Shown piece by piece: positions 55,501 through 64,000 of a DNA stretch of 64,000 nucleotides. Position numbers and translations under genes: made by a program. A model generated the notes under the pieces. The model had not been told where the DNA came from. It was given only the letters and a program-made list of their open reading frames with translations, and did not search any database. Numbering within the stretch: position 1 is the stretch's first letter; each line of letters opens with the position of its first letter. This DNA comes from Byssothecium circinans. Lineage: Eukaryota > Ascomycota > Dothideomycetes > Pleosporales > Massarinaceae. Location: contig ML976998.1 in assembly GCA_010015675.1 (NCBI GenBank), positions 548,778-612,777 on the forward strand, in the 5' to 3' direction.

Positions 55501-57105
55501 ACGACGATAGATCCGAAGCCAATGTACACTGGTGGTTCTCCTGCTTCCAAGAAGGCGGCGAGATCTGGTGCTGGGGTGTAGTTCGAAGCAAGATTGAGGA
55601 AGTAGAAGCCGGATATCTGGATGTGATGGCCCCAATCTTTGGGTTTGGGTATCAGTGCCGGAGACCTGGTTATTCATTAGCACTGCAAAACATGTGGCAA
55701 GTGAAAAACTTACCAGCAGTACGTCCACGGCACTTTCAATCGTGCCAACATGGCTGGGGCCCAAATCATGCTGATTGGATCCAAGCCGAGGCAGTCTTTG
55801 CGAAATCTATTCGTTACATCGCCCAAGCCCTGCCATGTCAACATATCGACCAGGATATATGACATGAAATTTGATACTGTGGGATCCGTATTCGAAGACT
55901 GAATATTGGCAAGTGGATGCGAGAACTGCTGAGTTGGAGACCACGGCATTCTGCACAGCGTCAGCTAGCCTGCATCGACATGGAAAAGACACTACTCACG
56001 TGAACATCATATGCAGTGGTATCCCCAGCTTCTCAGCGCAATGGATATGTCCAAAACTCGGCGGGTTCGCAATAATCGCATCAGCAACGAACGGCTTCTT
56101 CAGCTCTTCGGGTAGGTGCTCCTCAACGCCCATCCACTCCTCCACCGTCTGCTTCAAGGGATCGACTCCAAGACCGTCACCTGTTTCAATGCATGATCTC
56201 CACGTCCCCCGCAGCATTTCTGCTATACCTTTCCTCCTCTTGCCCACCTCGCCACTGCGCAGGGTATCGAAGCCGGGCATCAGTCCAGGATTCTTGACCA
56301 TGAAGGCCATGAGCTCAGCTGGATCACCCCCAATACTGAAAAAATCCAGTCCATTCTCCGAAACAAAGTCCTTGAAGGTAGGATGTGTCGCCAACCGTAC
56401 GCGATGCCCATACGTCTCTTTCAGCACCTTTCCCAGGGCCACAAAGGGCTGGACATCTCCTCGCGAACCCACGACTTGTATGACCACATTGAGCGCAGGT
56501 GGGGGGTCCTGCCCCGGTGCACCACCTAGAAATTCAGGAATGTAAGGGGGCGGCGGGGCGGGTTCGCGCTGGACTTGTGTGAGCTGGCGCTGAAGCTGCG
56601 GAACGATGATTTGCGATATCTTGCGATCCCTTTGGCTGATGTTGATGTTGACACGGCCGTCGGCGGCAACTGAAGCGGCGGCACCCAGGGTATCGTTGTC
56701 GTCTTCTATTACCCCGGGCATCTCGGTGTATGCGGGTGGAGGCTGGTCGCGGGGCGGGGCGGTCGCATCGTCGATATGACCGGTGAGGCCAAAGTGCTCA
56801 TCTGGTGTGCTTCTGGAGCGTGTTTAGCAGCTGAATATATACGTAAATAATGTATGGGGTGCACACATAGGTGGCAGGTTCTGCACATCTGAAGAGCGGT
56901 ACGAGCTGGTGTAACCAGAACCCTCAGGCTTGGCCCTCGGTGGCTCGGACGTCTCCTCCTGCTGCTGTCTCGAGCTCTCTACCACCGGCGACTCTGCTGC
57001 CACTCCATCCGAGTGTGGACGGGGCTCGTTATGCTCCCGCGATTGCGATTGCGGGGGCGGGACGCTGTTATTCTGCGCATCGGCAGGGGTTTGAGGTGCT
57101 GGCAT
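52513..57105 (-). CDS. Sterol-glucosyltransferase-like GT1 protein with C-terminal ubiquitin-interacting motifs
   Basis: One long minus-strand gene of about 1,400 aa with several small introns (for example at 56874-56814, 55999-55950, 54896-54846 and 54041-53992). The N-terminus is disordered. The N-domain has VIQVVGSRGDVQPFVALGKVL, as in UGT80/Atg26-type enzymes, and the UDP-sugar site is HHGGAGTTAAGIAAGRPT...PFFGDQPFWG. After the catalytic domain come YVTDEGPWDPFSGA and a Gly-rich membrane-associating-like segment (GVGRGIVSVPFRVMAGAWSVPAYA). The C-terminus is a charged region with at least four UIM-like helices (DELIARAIRASMAE, EEQLKLALQQSEQ, EEELLRKALEESEQ, EEALRKVMEESALAE). No PH/GRAM domain of Atg26 is visible. 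The likely reaction is glucose transfer to a sterol or other lipid; the UIMs suggest ubiquitin-linked control. Confidence 0.88.
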
Positions 57106-57760
57106 GGTTCTCAGAGCGACAGGGTATCATGGAGAAACAAGGGCAAACGGACACATAAGGAAGAGAAGTATGGCGTAGAGTTCAGGTAAAGTTATCGGAC
57201 CATGGTATTGAACTAAGCTCGCAGCCTGCTGTGTCTTTCGCGCTTGGTGGAGACACACGTCAGTGCACGCGCCCTGCCGTAGCCTGCCGGGCTGTGAATG
57301 GTCTGCTCGATTAACACCTGCAGTACGTCGTCATCTACACTATCGCTAAAGCTTGGTTTGACTACGTTGATACAGTAGGTGGTGGCTTAGGTGATGTGTG
57401 TTTTGCTCTACCGGCCAATAGCCCTTTCCCCCTCCTATTCTCCTCTTGTTCTCGAGCACATGTGCCCGACGGCTCAACTTAGCCTTATTCCACTCATTCC
57501 AGCATTTTCTTCAACATTGTGATCCGTCTTTTCATCCAATCGCACAGTGCTCCTACATCACAGGTCCAACCATAGTCACGAAAATTTGAAAGACAATCGG
57601 AAGAGATAGTGTAGGGGTTTTTCTGGGTCAAATGTCCACCATCCCCTCGAAGCCATGCCCATGTGACATCTCGCAACTTCTTAAGAGGCCGTTCGGCGCC
57701 CATCATCCGTGAACCTCTTTCTTAACCCCACCCTCAATATCTCTCACGCAAGGACTCCCG
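57106..57760. other. Intergenic: glycosyltransferase promoter and 3' end of next gene
   Basis: About 650 bp with no supported ORF (a 70-codon minus ORF at 57494-57706 lacks coding character). Confidence 0.35.
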
Positions 57761-58291
57761 CTAGGTATCATTCATAATCATCGTCAGTTTCGCCTGTGAC
57801 AGAAAGTATCGCCAAGGACACGCCTCCTTCGACAACCTCGCGCAGTGTATCAACCCCAACTCACCTATTCGACAAGTCAGCACACAGGTCCTACATGAAA
57901 CAGAAAGTAAAACAGACCACAAATGCGACCACACAGTCACCACCCCCCTCTGAGACTCGCTCCCGCTACCGCCCTGACCGTCCTTCCTCTGTAGAGGACC
58001 AGTATTCCAGGACTCCTCATGCGGTGTCAGAATCTTCGCAGCGGGGTTCTCTCCGAGAGAGTGCTTGACCAGCCAAATAAGTTGGTTGCGGCACACGCTG
58101 TTATCGTTTTGTCCTTCATTGGTGTTCACTTCCTTAGCAGCAGTGGCCGAGAGCGCTGCCTGTGCTTGCTCAAGCATCTGACCGACGCGCGCTTTGCATT
58201 GAAGTCGTGAGGCGGTGCTGAACCGTTGGCCCACCGGCAAAGAGATGGAATGCAGACGAGCAGAGGTCGTAGTGAGAGTTTGACGCAGCAT
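57761..58291 (-). CDS. Hypothetical protein, possibly mitochondrial
   Basis: ATG at 58291 (MLRQTLTTTSARLHSISLPVGQRFSTASRLQ) gives a Ser/Thr/Arg-rich, acid-free N-terminus typical of a mitochondrial presequence. It is followed by RVGQMLEQAQAALSATAAKEV and NQLIWLVKHSLGENPAAKILTPHE. The last ~70 residues have poor coding character (WSHLWSVLLSVSCRTCVLTC), so the true gene may end after an unseen intron around residue 110. The longer frame upstream of this ATG is probably 5' UTR. The function is unknown. Confidence 0.45.
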   Translation of the reverse strand: MLRQTLTTTSARLHSISLPVGQRFSTASRLQCKARVGQMLEQAQAALSATAAKEVNTNEGQNDNSVCRNQLIWLVKHSLGENPAAKILTPHEESWNTGPLQRKDGQGGSGSESQRGVVTVWSHLWSVLLSVSCRTCVLTCRIGELGLIHCARLSKEACPWRYFLSQAKLTMIMNDT

Positions 58292-59106
58292 TGTGGGGGG
58301 TAGGGTGTTGGTTCGATAAAGAGTGGAGGTTGTTTGGGGGTTAACGATGTTGGTGTTGATATGGTGAGATGGATGCTTGCCGAGAGCGAGGTAGCGTAGT
58401 CTGTAGAAAGAGAAGTCTATGTAAGGATTGTGGAAAGGCTTTTGGCAGGACAAGTTTTCCATAGGGTAGTGCGCTGGAAAGGTAGAGTGCTTGCCTCTAA
58501 GATACTGGAAGGCACTGACCATTATCGGGCCCCGATATCCAGCACAATGGGATCACAGCTTCACCTCTGGCTCTCGAACCATGGAACGGCCATCAATCCA
58601 ATTCAGCGTTTACTCGCACGCCTTATGACCTTAGATACCTAGACAATTTTCCCGTCACCACATGCTCTACCAACGCAATCGCAGTCTTATGAGCTGTCAA
58701 TCAGCCCAGACGTCTGTCAGCAAACTGACTATATTCGCTGAAGACACGAACATGTGAAGAGAAGCCCCTCATCCAATAACTGAGCGTCCATTGTCATCAA
58801 CAGATTCTGGGGAAAGAGCTCTCGACGGATGTGCCATTCCAAACACGGTTAGTGCATGAATCCCTGCAGAAGATCTGGAGAAGCTTGAGCTCGGGCTCCT
58901 GGCCATCGTCAACTGCTGCTCCTCCACTGCATCTACCACCTTCCCAGGCAGCTATTTGATACCTTTGGTAACTATTTCAAGCTCGAATGGGATCTGAATA
59001 GTATCCCTTCTTGCGCAAGCCCACCGTATGCGCGCTACGACACCAGACATGCGCACTGTAGCTTAGCCGCCCACGATTCTCACCTCCACTCCTACCCACC
59101 GTAACC
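58292..59106. other. Divergent promoter region
   Basis: About 800 bp between the small hypothetical gene (-) and the S1/P1 nuclease gene (+). No supported gene. Confidence 0.35.
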
Positions 59107-60281
59107 ATGAACCCAATACTCCCCCTCATATTCCTCCTAACCTCAGCATCCGCATGGAGCACAGATGGTACCTCCACTCCCTGCTCCCCACCGCTCTCCT
59201 TAACACGCACCCTCCCTAATCACTCCAAGTCCACAACCAAATCGGCTTCATGGCCGAAACCTTCCTCACCCCCGACACCACCGCCCTCCTCATCCACCTC
59301 CTCGAACCCCAATACAACTCCTCCATAGGCCGCGCCGCCGCCTGGGCAGATGCCTACGCGCACACAGACGAAGGCCGCTTCTCGTACCAATGGCACTGGA
59401 TCGACGCGCACGACGCCCCCCCTCTACACTGTGAGCTAGACTACGATAGAGACTGTTCGAGTGGCGGGTGCGTGGTTTCCGCGATCGCGAACCAGACGGG
59501 TATACTCAGGGAGTGTGTGAAAGATGTGAAAAGTGAGAGATTGAGGATCTCGGGAACGGGAATGGTGACGGGGACGGGGACGAACTTGACATGCTCGTAC
59601 GCACTGAAATGGGTAGTGCATTTCATCGGCGATATCGCGCAGCCGCTCCACGCGTCGGGCAAGGCAGCTGGTGGGAACTTCTACAAAGCCATCTTCGGGA
59701 ACGTCTCGACTGAACTACATGCCGTAAACCCTCCCCACGTCCCGTTCCGTTCCCCAACTGCCCGTCCCAAAGTGCTTCCACCCCACCTCATTGTTTGTTC
59801 GTCGGGTGAAGCTAAGCTAAGCTAAGCTAAGCTAACACACAACCGCAAATAGGTCTGGGACACTTCCATCCCTTACTTCGCCGCCAATACCTCCTCCGTA
59901 CCCTTCTCCAACCAAACCCTCGCTCCCTTCTTCGCCGGCCTCGTCGCCCGCATCCGTCGCGACCAGTTCTTCGAGGCGCCGTATATGTGGACTAAATGCA
60001 CAGATCCCGCGACGCCGGTTGAGTGTGCGACGAGCTGGGCACGGGAGAGTAATCGCTGGACGTGCGATTATGTGTATAGCAGGGCGAGTTCGACGGAGGA
60101 TTTGGAAAGGAATGGGTATGCGGCTGGCGCGGTGCCGATTGTGGAGGTACAGATTGCGAAGGCGGCGGTGAGGTTGGCGACGTGGTTGAATAGGCTTGTG
60201 GATGAGGTGCAGGTGGAGGTGGAGGGGGGAGGAGCTGGGGAGAGGAGCCATGTGGGACAGGTAGTTTTGCGTCAATCTTAG
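59107..60281 (+). CDS. Secreted S1/P1-type zinc nuclease
   Basis: Exons 59107-59167, 59230-59723 and 59853-60281, in phase, 327 aa. The signal peptide (LPLIFLLTSASA) is predicted to leave Trp as the mature first residue, which is a zinc ligand in this family. Other ligand motifs follow: VHNQIGFMAE (His), WADAYAH (Asp), YQWHWID (His), VHFIGDIAQPLHASG (His, Asp, His) and, rebuilt by splicing of intron 2, ELHAVWD (His, Asp). All expected ligands appear present, so the enzyme should be active on single-stranded DNA/RNA with 3'-nucleotidase activity, outside the cell. Several Asn-X-Ser/Thr sites occur. Intron 2 has five GCTAA repeats just before its acceptor. Confidence 0.93.
59811..59835 (+). repeat. 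(GCTAA)5 repeat at the intron branch-point position
   Basis: Five exact pentamers followed by CACAC, 17 bp before the acceptor AG at 59851-59852 in the nuclease gene. CTAA is the core of the fungal branch-point consensus. Confidence 0.85.
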
Positions 60282-61253
60282 AGGGGAGATAGTCGTGGTT
60301 TTAGTTCTTCGCAGACGCAATGAATCGCACAATACCATATACAAGCAAGACAGAATCTCAATCTCTGAAAGTGAAGTTCGTCTATCTGCCATGCAGCGAA
60401 AAGGGTGAAATCATTATGATACAAGGGCATTAACCGAACACATTCCACCCATCCATCCATCGCTATCTCACCCTCCAGCCAACCCAGAGACACAAAATGT
60501 GTCCAAAACCCCAGACCTACATCGGTCAATCATCCCCATGCCACTAGACTTTGCTGAGCTTCGCACAGGACCAAAACAGGGGGTGGGTAAAGCATGACAG
60601 AGCAGTAGGAAAATGAACTCCCGGGTGTAGTAATCGTATCCATCCATCCATCCATCCAGCCATCCACCGGGGTAAAACGCCGTGCAATGCAATGCAGATT
60701 GATTAAAACGCTAGCCAACCACCCATCCAAGAAAAGAGCCTCCAGAAAAAGAGGACCGTCGGATATACCCATGGTCGTGGGAGGCGAAGAAGGGAAGAAA
60801 TTGCCTTTTCTAAAAGTGTCGTATTCGGGCTTCGATTGAATCGGATCGGGATCGGGTACATACAGGTGGACATGGCCGAGTGGGACATTGGGGAAGGGGC
60901 AATAAGACGGCTTGTCGGAGAAGCAAAGTCCGAAAAAGTTGCCGTCGTGATGATATCGTTGGGGAAAACATAAAGGGCCCAAACATGGCCGGGAAATCGT
61001 GCAAATTGGTGCTAGAACAGGGTGGATAGAAACAAAAACTTTTGTAATGATGTCGATGTTCGACGGAGCGGGTCAACAGACAGGTGTGTCGAGACAGCAT
61101 CCGGGAACGACCGTGTACGATAGTCGGTAACCGATATCAACAGTCATCAACATATGAGGGTCTTTCGGCAGTTGAAAGGGATGGTAGGAGTGGGGGGATA
61201 ATGGCCCAAGTGTTCGCAAGAGATCATGTGCCCAACCAAGACCGACAATTCGA
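60282..61253. other. Convergent 3' region
   Basis: About 970 bp between the nuclease and the nucleoporin gene, containing short CCAT/CATC repeat runs near 60445 and 60640-60665. No supported gene. Confidence 0.4.
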
Positions 61254-64000
61254 TCAAGCAGGCAGGTTCTCGTTGTAGATGTTCGAGAAGTTGGTGGCTA
61301 TCTCCGTCGTCTTCACAGCAAAGACGAGGTTGCCAGTTTTCCCGTCGCTTTTAGTGCCCATGGCACTGACCATCCTCTTGCTCCCGCCCGTGACAGCAGT
61401 CGTGAGCTTGGGGAGGAGGTAGTAGTTGAGCACAGTGCTACCGCTCTTGAGGCGCATGCGCAAAATTGCTTTGCCGGTCTCCTTATTCTTCAAGATATAG
61501 AGGCTGCCACGCGCGTAAACCGCCCATTCCTTCTCGCCACCCGGTTTGGTAATCTGGTGCTTGCAGAGAGCGGGTTCAGCTTGGAAGAGGATCTCGTTGT
61601 CGGCTTTTTCGTCATCGGTGAGATGGGAAAGGTCGAGCTGCTCTTGGCGCCCGCCTTGTTCGTCGTCGTTGTCGGCGGCAGATTCCTTGCCACTCGTCTC
61701 AGCCTCGGATAGAGGTGTGGGAGCACGCGACGAGAAGCCCGATGCGGGGTTCGCTGAGGACGCGGCATTCAAGAACGAGAATGTCGATGCAGGCGGCTTT
61801 GAGGGCGTCGCAGAAAAGTCTGATGGGCCCGGGGTGGCTGGTTGGAACTGGAAAGATGGATTCCCTTTCGTCACGGTGCCGAATTTGACCACATCTCCAG
61901 CCTTGTAGGTCTGGTCTCCTCCAAAGGTGCCCTGCTTTGGTGGTGCGGACTGTGCAGCGCCATCGAAGTCGAAGAACTTGTAAGGCTTGTTTGTCGGCGT
62001 CTGTACTCCGTTCGTTTGGCCAGGTGAGAAGAACTTGTTGGGGTCCCCATTCTCCTTCTCCGAGTCGTCAGTCTTTGCGTCCGGGGCATCCCTCGTCATG
62101 CGATCGGCCAGGCTAGGCTTCTTGATGTCTTGCTTTTTGTGCCTTGTAGTCTCCTCCGGCGACTCCTCAGACTCGGATTCCGTGTCAAAAACTTTACGCT
62201 TCCTGGGCTGCTGTGCTAGGTCATAGGGTCGCTGCTCGGCGGTCGAGTGCGCGCCAGACTCGTAAGACTCTGAAGCCTCTTCGTTGTCATGCCCCTCCTC
62301 AGAATCCTCATCGTCCTGGTTCGAAGACGGAGCAGCAGACAAGTGTCCGAATATGTTGTTGGATGGAGACTGCGCGAGTTCGGGGGTGTCAAAGACCGAC
62401 TGACCCCTGGTTGAAAGGGCTGGGCTTGCAACGCGGGACCCAAGAAGACCAGGCGAAGAAGAGCCGCTGATTCCGCCAACAGGCCTGATAGCCCCTGGTA
62501 AGAGGTTCAGACCTCCATTAGATGCCGTGGGAGGACCAGAGACCTCGACGGTAGGGGTGGCATTTTCCTTCTCTTTCATTTCGGCCTGGCGTTTGGCTTC
62601 CGCCTCATCCCAACGCTTTGACCATTCTTCCTCGTCTTCCTCATCAGAGTCGTAGTCTGCCTCTTTATCCTTGGCTTTGCGTTCTGCCACGAGCTCTTCG
62701 TAGGTCTTCGCTTTGCTCTTGAACTGAGACAGGAGGCCAGTACCACCGAAAATGCTGTTCTTGCTGCTAGAACTAGTCGCAGGCATTTGAGAGGCAGGTT
62801 TCGACGGGCCAGTCGTTGCGCTTTTACCGAAGGAGAATCCCGATTGAGGCGTTGAAGACTTTACGGGCTCATTATCTTTCTTCTCGGAAGTGGTAGCGCC
62901 GGTGCTCTTGCTATTGAGAACACTACCAAAAAGGTTGGAGGTCTCAGAAGGCGGGGGTGTTTGCTTGGGGGTGGTACTGAACAGGCTTGGCATTTTGGGT
63001 GTTGGCGTGGTAGGTGCTGCGACCCCGCGTGGTTTCTTTGAAGGCGAAGCGTCGTATATGCGGTCAGCGGCATCGTTGTCGTCGCTGGCCTTGCGCTTCA
63101 CGGACAGGCTAGACTCATGTCCTGTAATGCCCTTTGCCGTTGCCAATTGCTTCTTGGCAGCGGTGATCTTCTGCATGATCTCTGTCGAGGCTTTCGAATG
63201 CCATTGTGACAGTGGAGTCCAGTCTGCAGTTGCCGGAAGACTCGCGAGTTTGGAGCGGTACTGTTCGTTCAGGCTAACGAGCTGGACCGTCAGGCCTTGA
63301 AGATCTGTATCCATAGTATTTGCGCTAGCCCAATTTGCGGCGGCATGAGCTCTTGGGATATTAGGTGCATCAGCCGTGCTAGAGGATGCTGCCGGTGGTG
63401 GTGCGGCGGCTCCAGTAAGAGTAGGCATGCTCGAAGCAGGCGAAAGGGGCGCTTGCTGCTTCGTAGGAGAGGAAGCCCTATTGAAAAAGTTTGGAGCATT
63501 CTGCGCATTCTGTTGCGAAGGCGTCTTTTGAGCATCATCTCGTTTTGAGCCTACAGGTTCCGGTCGAGCAAAAAGCGTTGGCTTTTTGTTAGAAAGGTTG
63601 AGTGTATTCGGGCTTTCGGGTGGAAATGGCTCGGCAAAAATGCCAGTGCCAGGACCACGCGTGCTGAAGGATGTAGCCATATTGTTCCTCTTTAGCGTCG
63701 TGCTCTCTGGCTCCTGAGATGTGCTCTCTAAGGGTTTGAACGCAGTTTGAGGGGTTGAGGGGCTAAACAGTGAAGTTGATGACGTGTTGTTGCCAGAATT
63801 AGTCGCCGGGGTAGATGAGAAGATGCTGTTGGATGGGGCAGTCGCGGTCTTGCTCAGTGCGTTGGCCTGAGTCTTTGCAGCTAGCATCTCTGAGAGCGGG
63901 CCCAGCTTCTTTGAAGCAGGTTTACTACTCTTCTTGTTTAGTGGAGTGGCAGTTGGCGTACCGGTTGGCCGGTCTATACTGCCAAAGACCGGTGCCGGAG
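61254..64000 (-). CDS. NUP2: NUP2-type nucleoporin with RanBP1 domain (5' end outside the window)
   Basis: The minus-strand frame is open from the right edge to the stop at 61254-61256; the 113 bases beyond the first internal ATG (63887) continue in frame (VFGSIDRPTGTPTATP), so the start lies beyond 64000. The visible part is about 914 codons, rich in Ser/Thr/Pro with scattered FG dipeptides (NLFGSV, SFGKSA, SIFGGTG, NIFGHL, KFGTV). A coiled acidic segment reads TYEELVAERKAKDKEADYDSDEEDEEEW. The C-terminal ~130 residues are a Ran-binding domain (ILFQAEPALCKH, WAVYARGSLYILKN, RMRLKSGSTVLNYYLLP). Nup2-family proteins sit at the nuclear basket and help recycle importins. No intron was seen. Confidence 0.88.
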   Translation of the reverse strand, partial: PAPVFGSIDRPTGTPTATPLNKKSSKPASKKLGPLSEMLAAKTQANALSKTATAPSNSIFSSTPATNSGNNTSSTSLFSPSTPQTAFKPLESTSQEPESTTLKRNNMATSFSTRGPGTGIFAEPFPPESPNTLNLSNKKPTLFARPEPVGSKRDDAQKTPSQQNAQNAPNFFNRASSPTKQQAPLSPASSMPTLTGAAAPPPAASSSTADAPNIPRAHAAANWASANTMDTDLQGLTVQLVSLNEQYRSKLASLPATADWTPLSQWHSKASTEIMQKITAAKKQLATAKGITGHESSLSVKRKASDDNDAADRIYDASPSKKPRGVAAPTTPTPKMPSLFSTTPKQTPPPSETSNLFGSVLNSKSTGATTSEKKDNEPVKSSTPQSGFSFGKSATTGPSKPASQMPATSSSSKNSIFGGTGLLSQFKSKAKTYEELVAERKAKDKEADYDSDEEDEEEWSKRWDEAEAKRQAEMKEKENATPTVEVSGPPTASNGGLNLLPGAIRPVGGISGSSSPGLLGSRVASPALSTRGQSVFDTPELAQSPSNNIFGHLSAAPSSNQDDEDSEEGHDNEEASESYESGAHSTAEQRPYDLAQQPRKRKVFDTESESEESPEETTRHKKQDIKKPSLADRMTRDAPDAKTDDSEKENGDPNKFFSPGQTNGVQTPTNKPYKFFDFDGAAQSAPPKQGTFGGDQTYKAGDVVKFGTVTKGNPSFQFQPATPGPSDFSATPSKPPASTFSFLNAASSANPASGFSSRAPTPLSEAETSGKESAADNDDEQGGRQEQLDLSHLTDDEKADNEILFQAEPALCKHQITKPGGEKEWAVYARGSLYILKNKETGKAILRMRLKSGSTVLNYYLLPKLTTAVTGGSKRMVSAMGTKSDGKTGNLVFAVKTTEIATNFSNIYNENLPA

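Overview
The window is nuclear DNA of a filamentous ascomycete (Pezizomycotina, most likely Dothideomycetes; the class is inferred from overall protein style, not proven). Supporting this are many short GT-AG introns with CTAAC-like branch points, fungal-type protein families (CTNNBL1-domain protein, 2EXR/DUF7730-like proteins, S1/P1 nuclease, a fungal sterol-glucosyltransferase-like protein) and a hAT transposon whose stop codons look like repeat-induced point mutation. Exon-intron models below were built by hand. Where I give exon coordinates, the phases were checked to close on the stop codon.

Layout. 1-3.24 kb: a 3.2-kb element bounded by 121-bp terminal inverted repeats, with no recognisable transposase but a candidate small secreted protein inside. 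3.24-5.5 kb: gene-poor, one tiny Cys-rich ORF. 5.5-12.8 kb: an acetoacetate-decarboxylase-like protein, an unknown protein, a monocarboxylate-type MFS transporter and a CTNNBL1-like splicing-associated protein. 13.3-17.6 kb: a 2EXR/DUF7730-like gene split by a 3,124-bp hAT element with a perfect 8-bp target duplication; its transposase carries three stops. 18.4-29.7 kb: an accessory block with a large secreted zincin-like/mucin-like protein, a 52-aa single-pass membrane protein, an N-terminal-only relic, and two complete multi-exon protein kinases with unusual active sites. The relic and both kinases share a CCG-N4-CGG promoter palindrome.

30.6-64 kb is conserved core genome, rich in transcription and nuclear functions: SWD1 (COMPASS), RPB1 (Pol II), GCN5 (SAGA acetyltransferase), OST5, RAD1 (9-1-1 clamp), TOA1 (TFIIA), a bZIP factor with AT-hook, a second 2EXR-like gene, a tRNA-like sequence, a very long glycosyltransferase with C-terminal ubiquitin-interacting motifs, a small possibly mitochondrial protein, an S1/P1 nuclease, and the 3' part of a NUP2-type nucleoporin running off the right edge. 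SWD1/RPB1 and GCN5/OST5 are divergent pairs with short shared promoters.

The most novel candidates are the tandem kinase family with its shared promoter motif (22.9-29.9 kb) and the TIR-bounded element carrying a secreted-protein gene (0-3.2 kb). No CRISPR array, rRNA gene or organellar DNA was seen.
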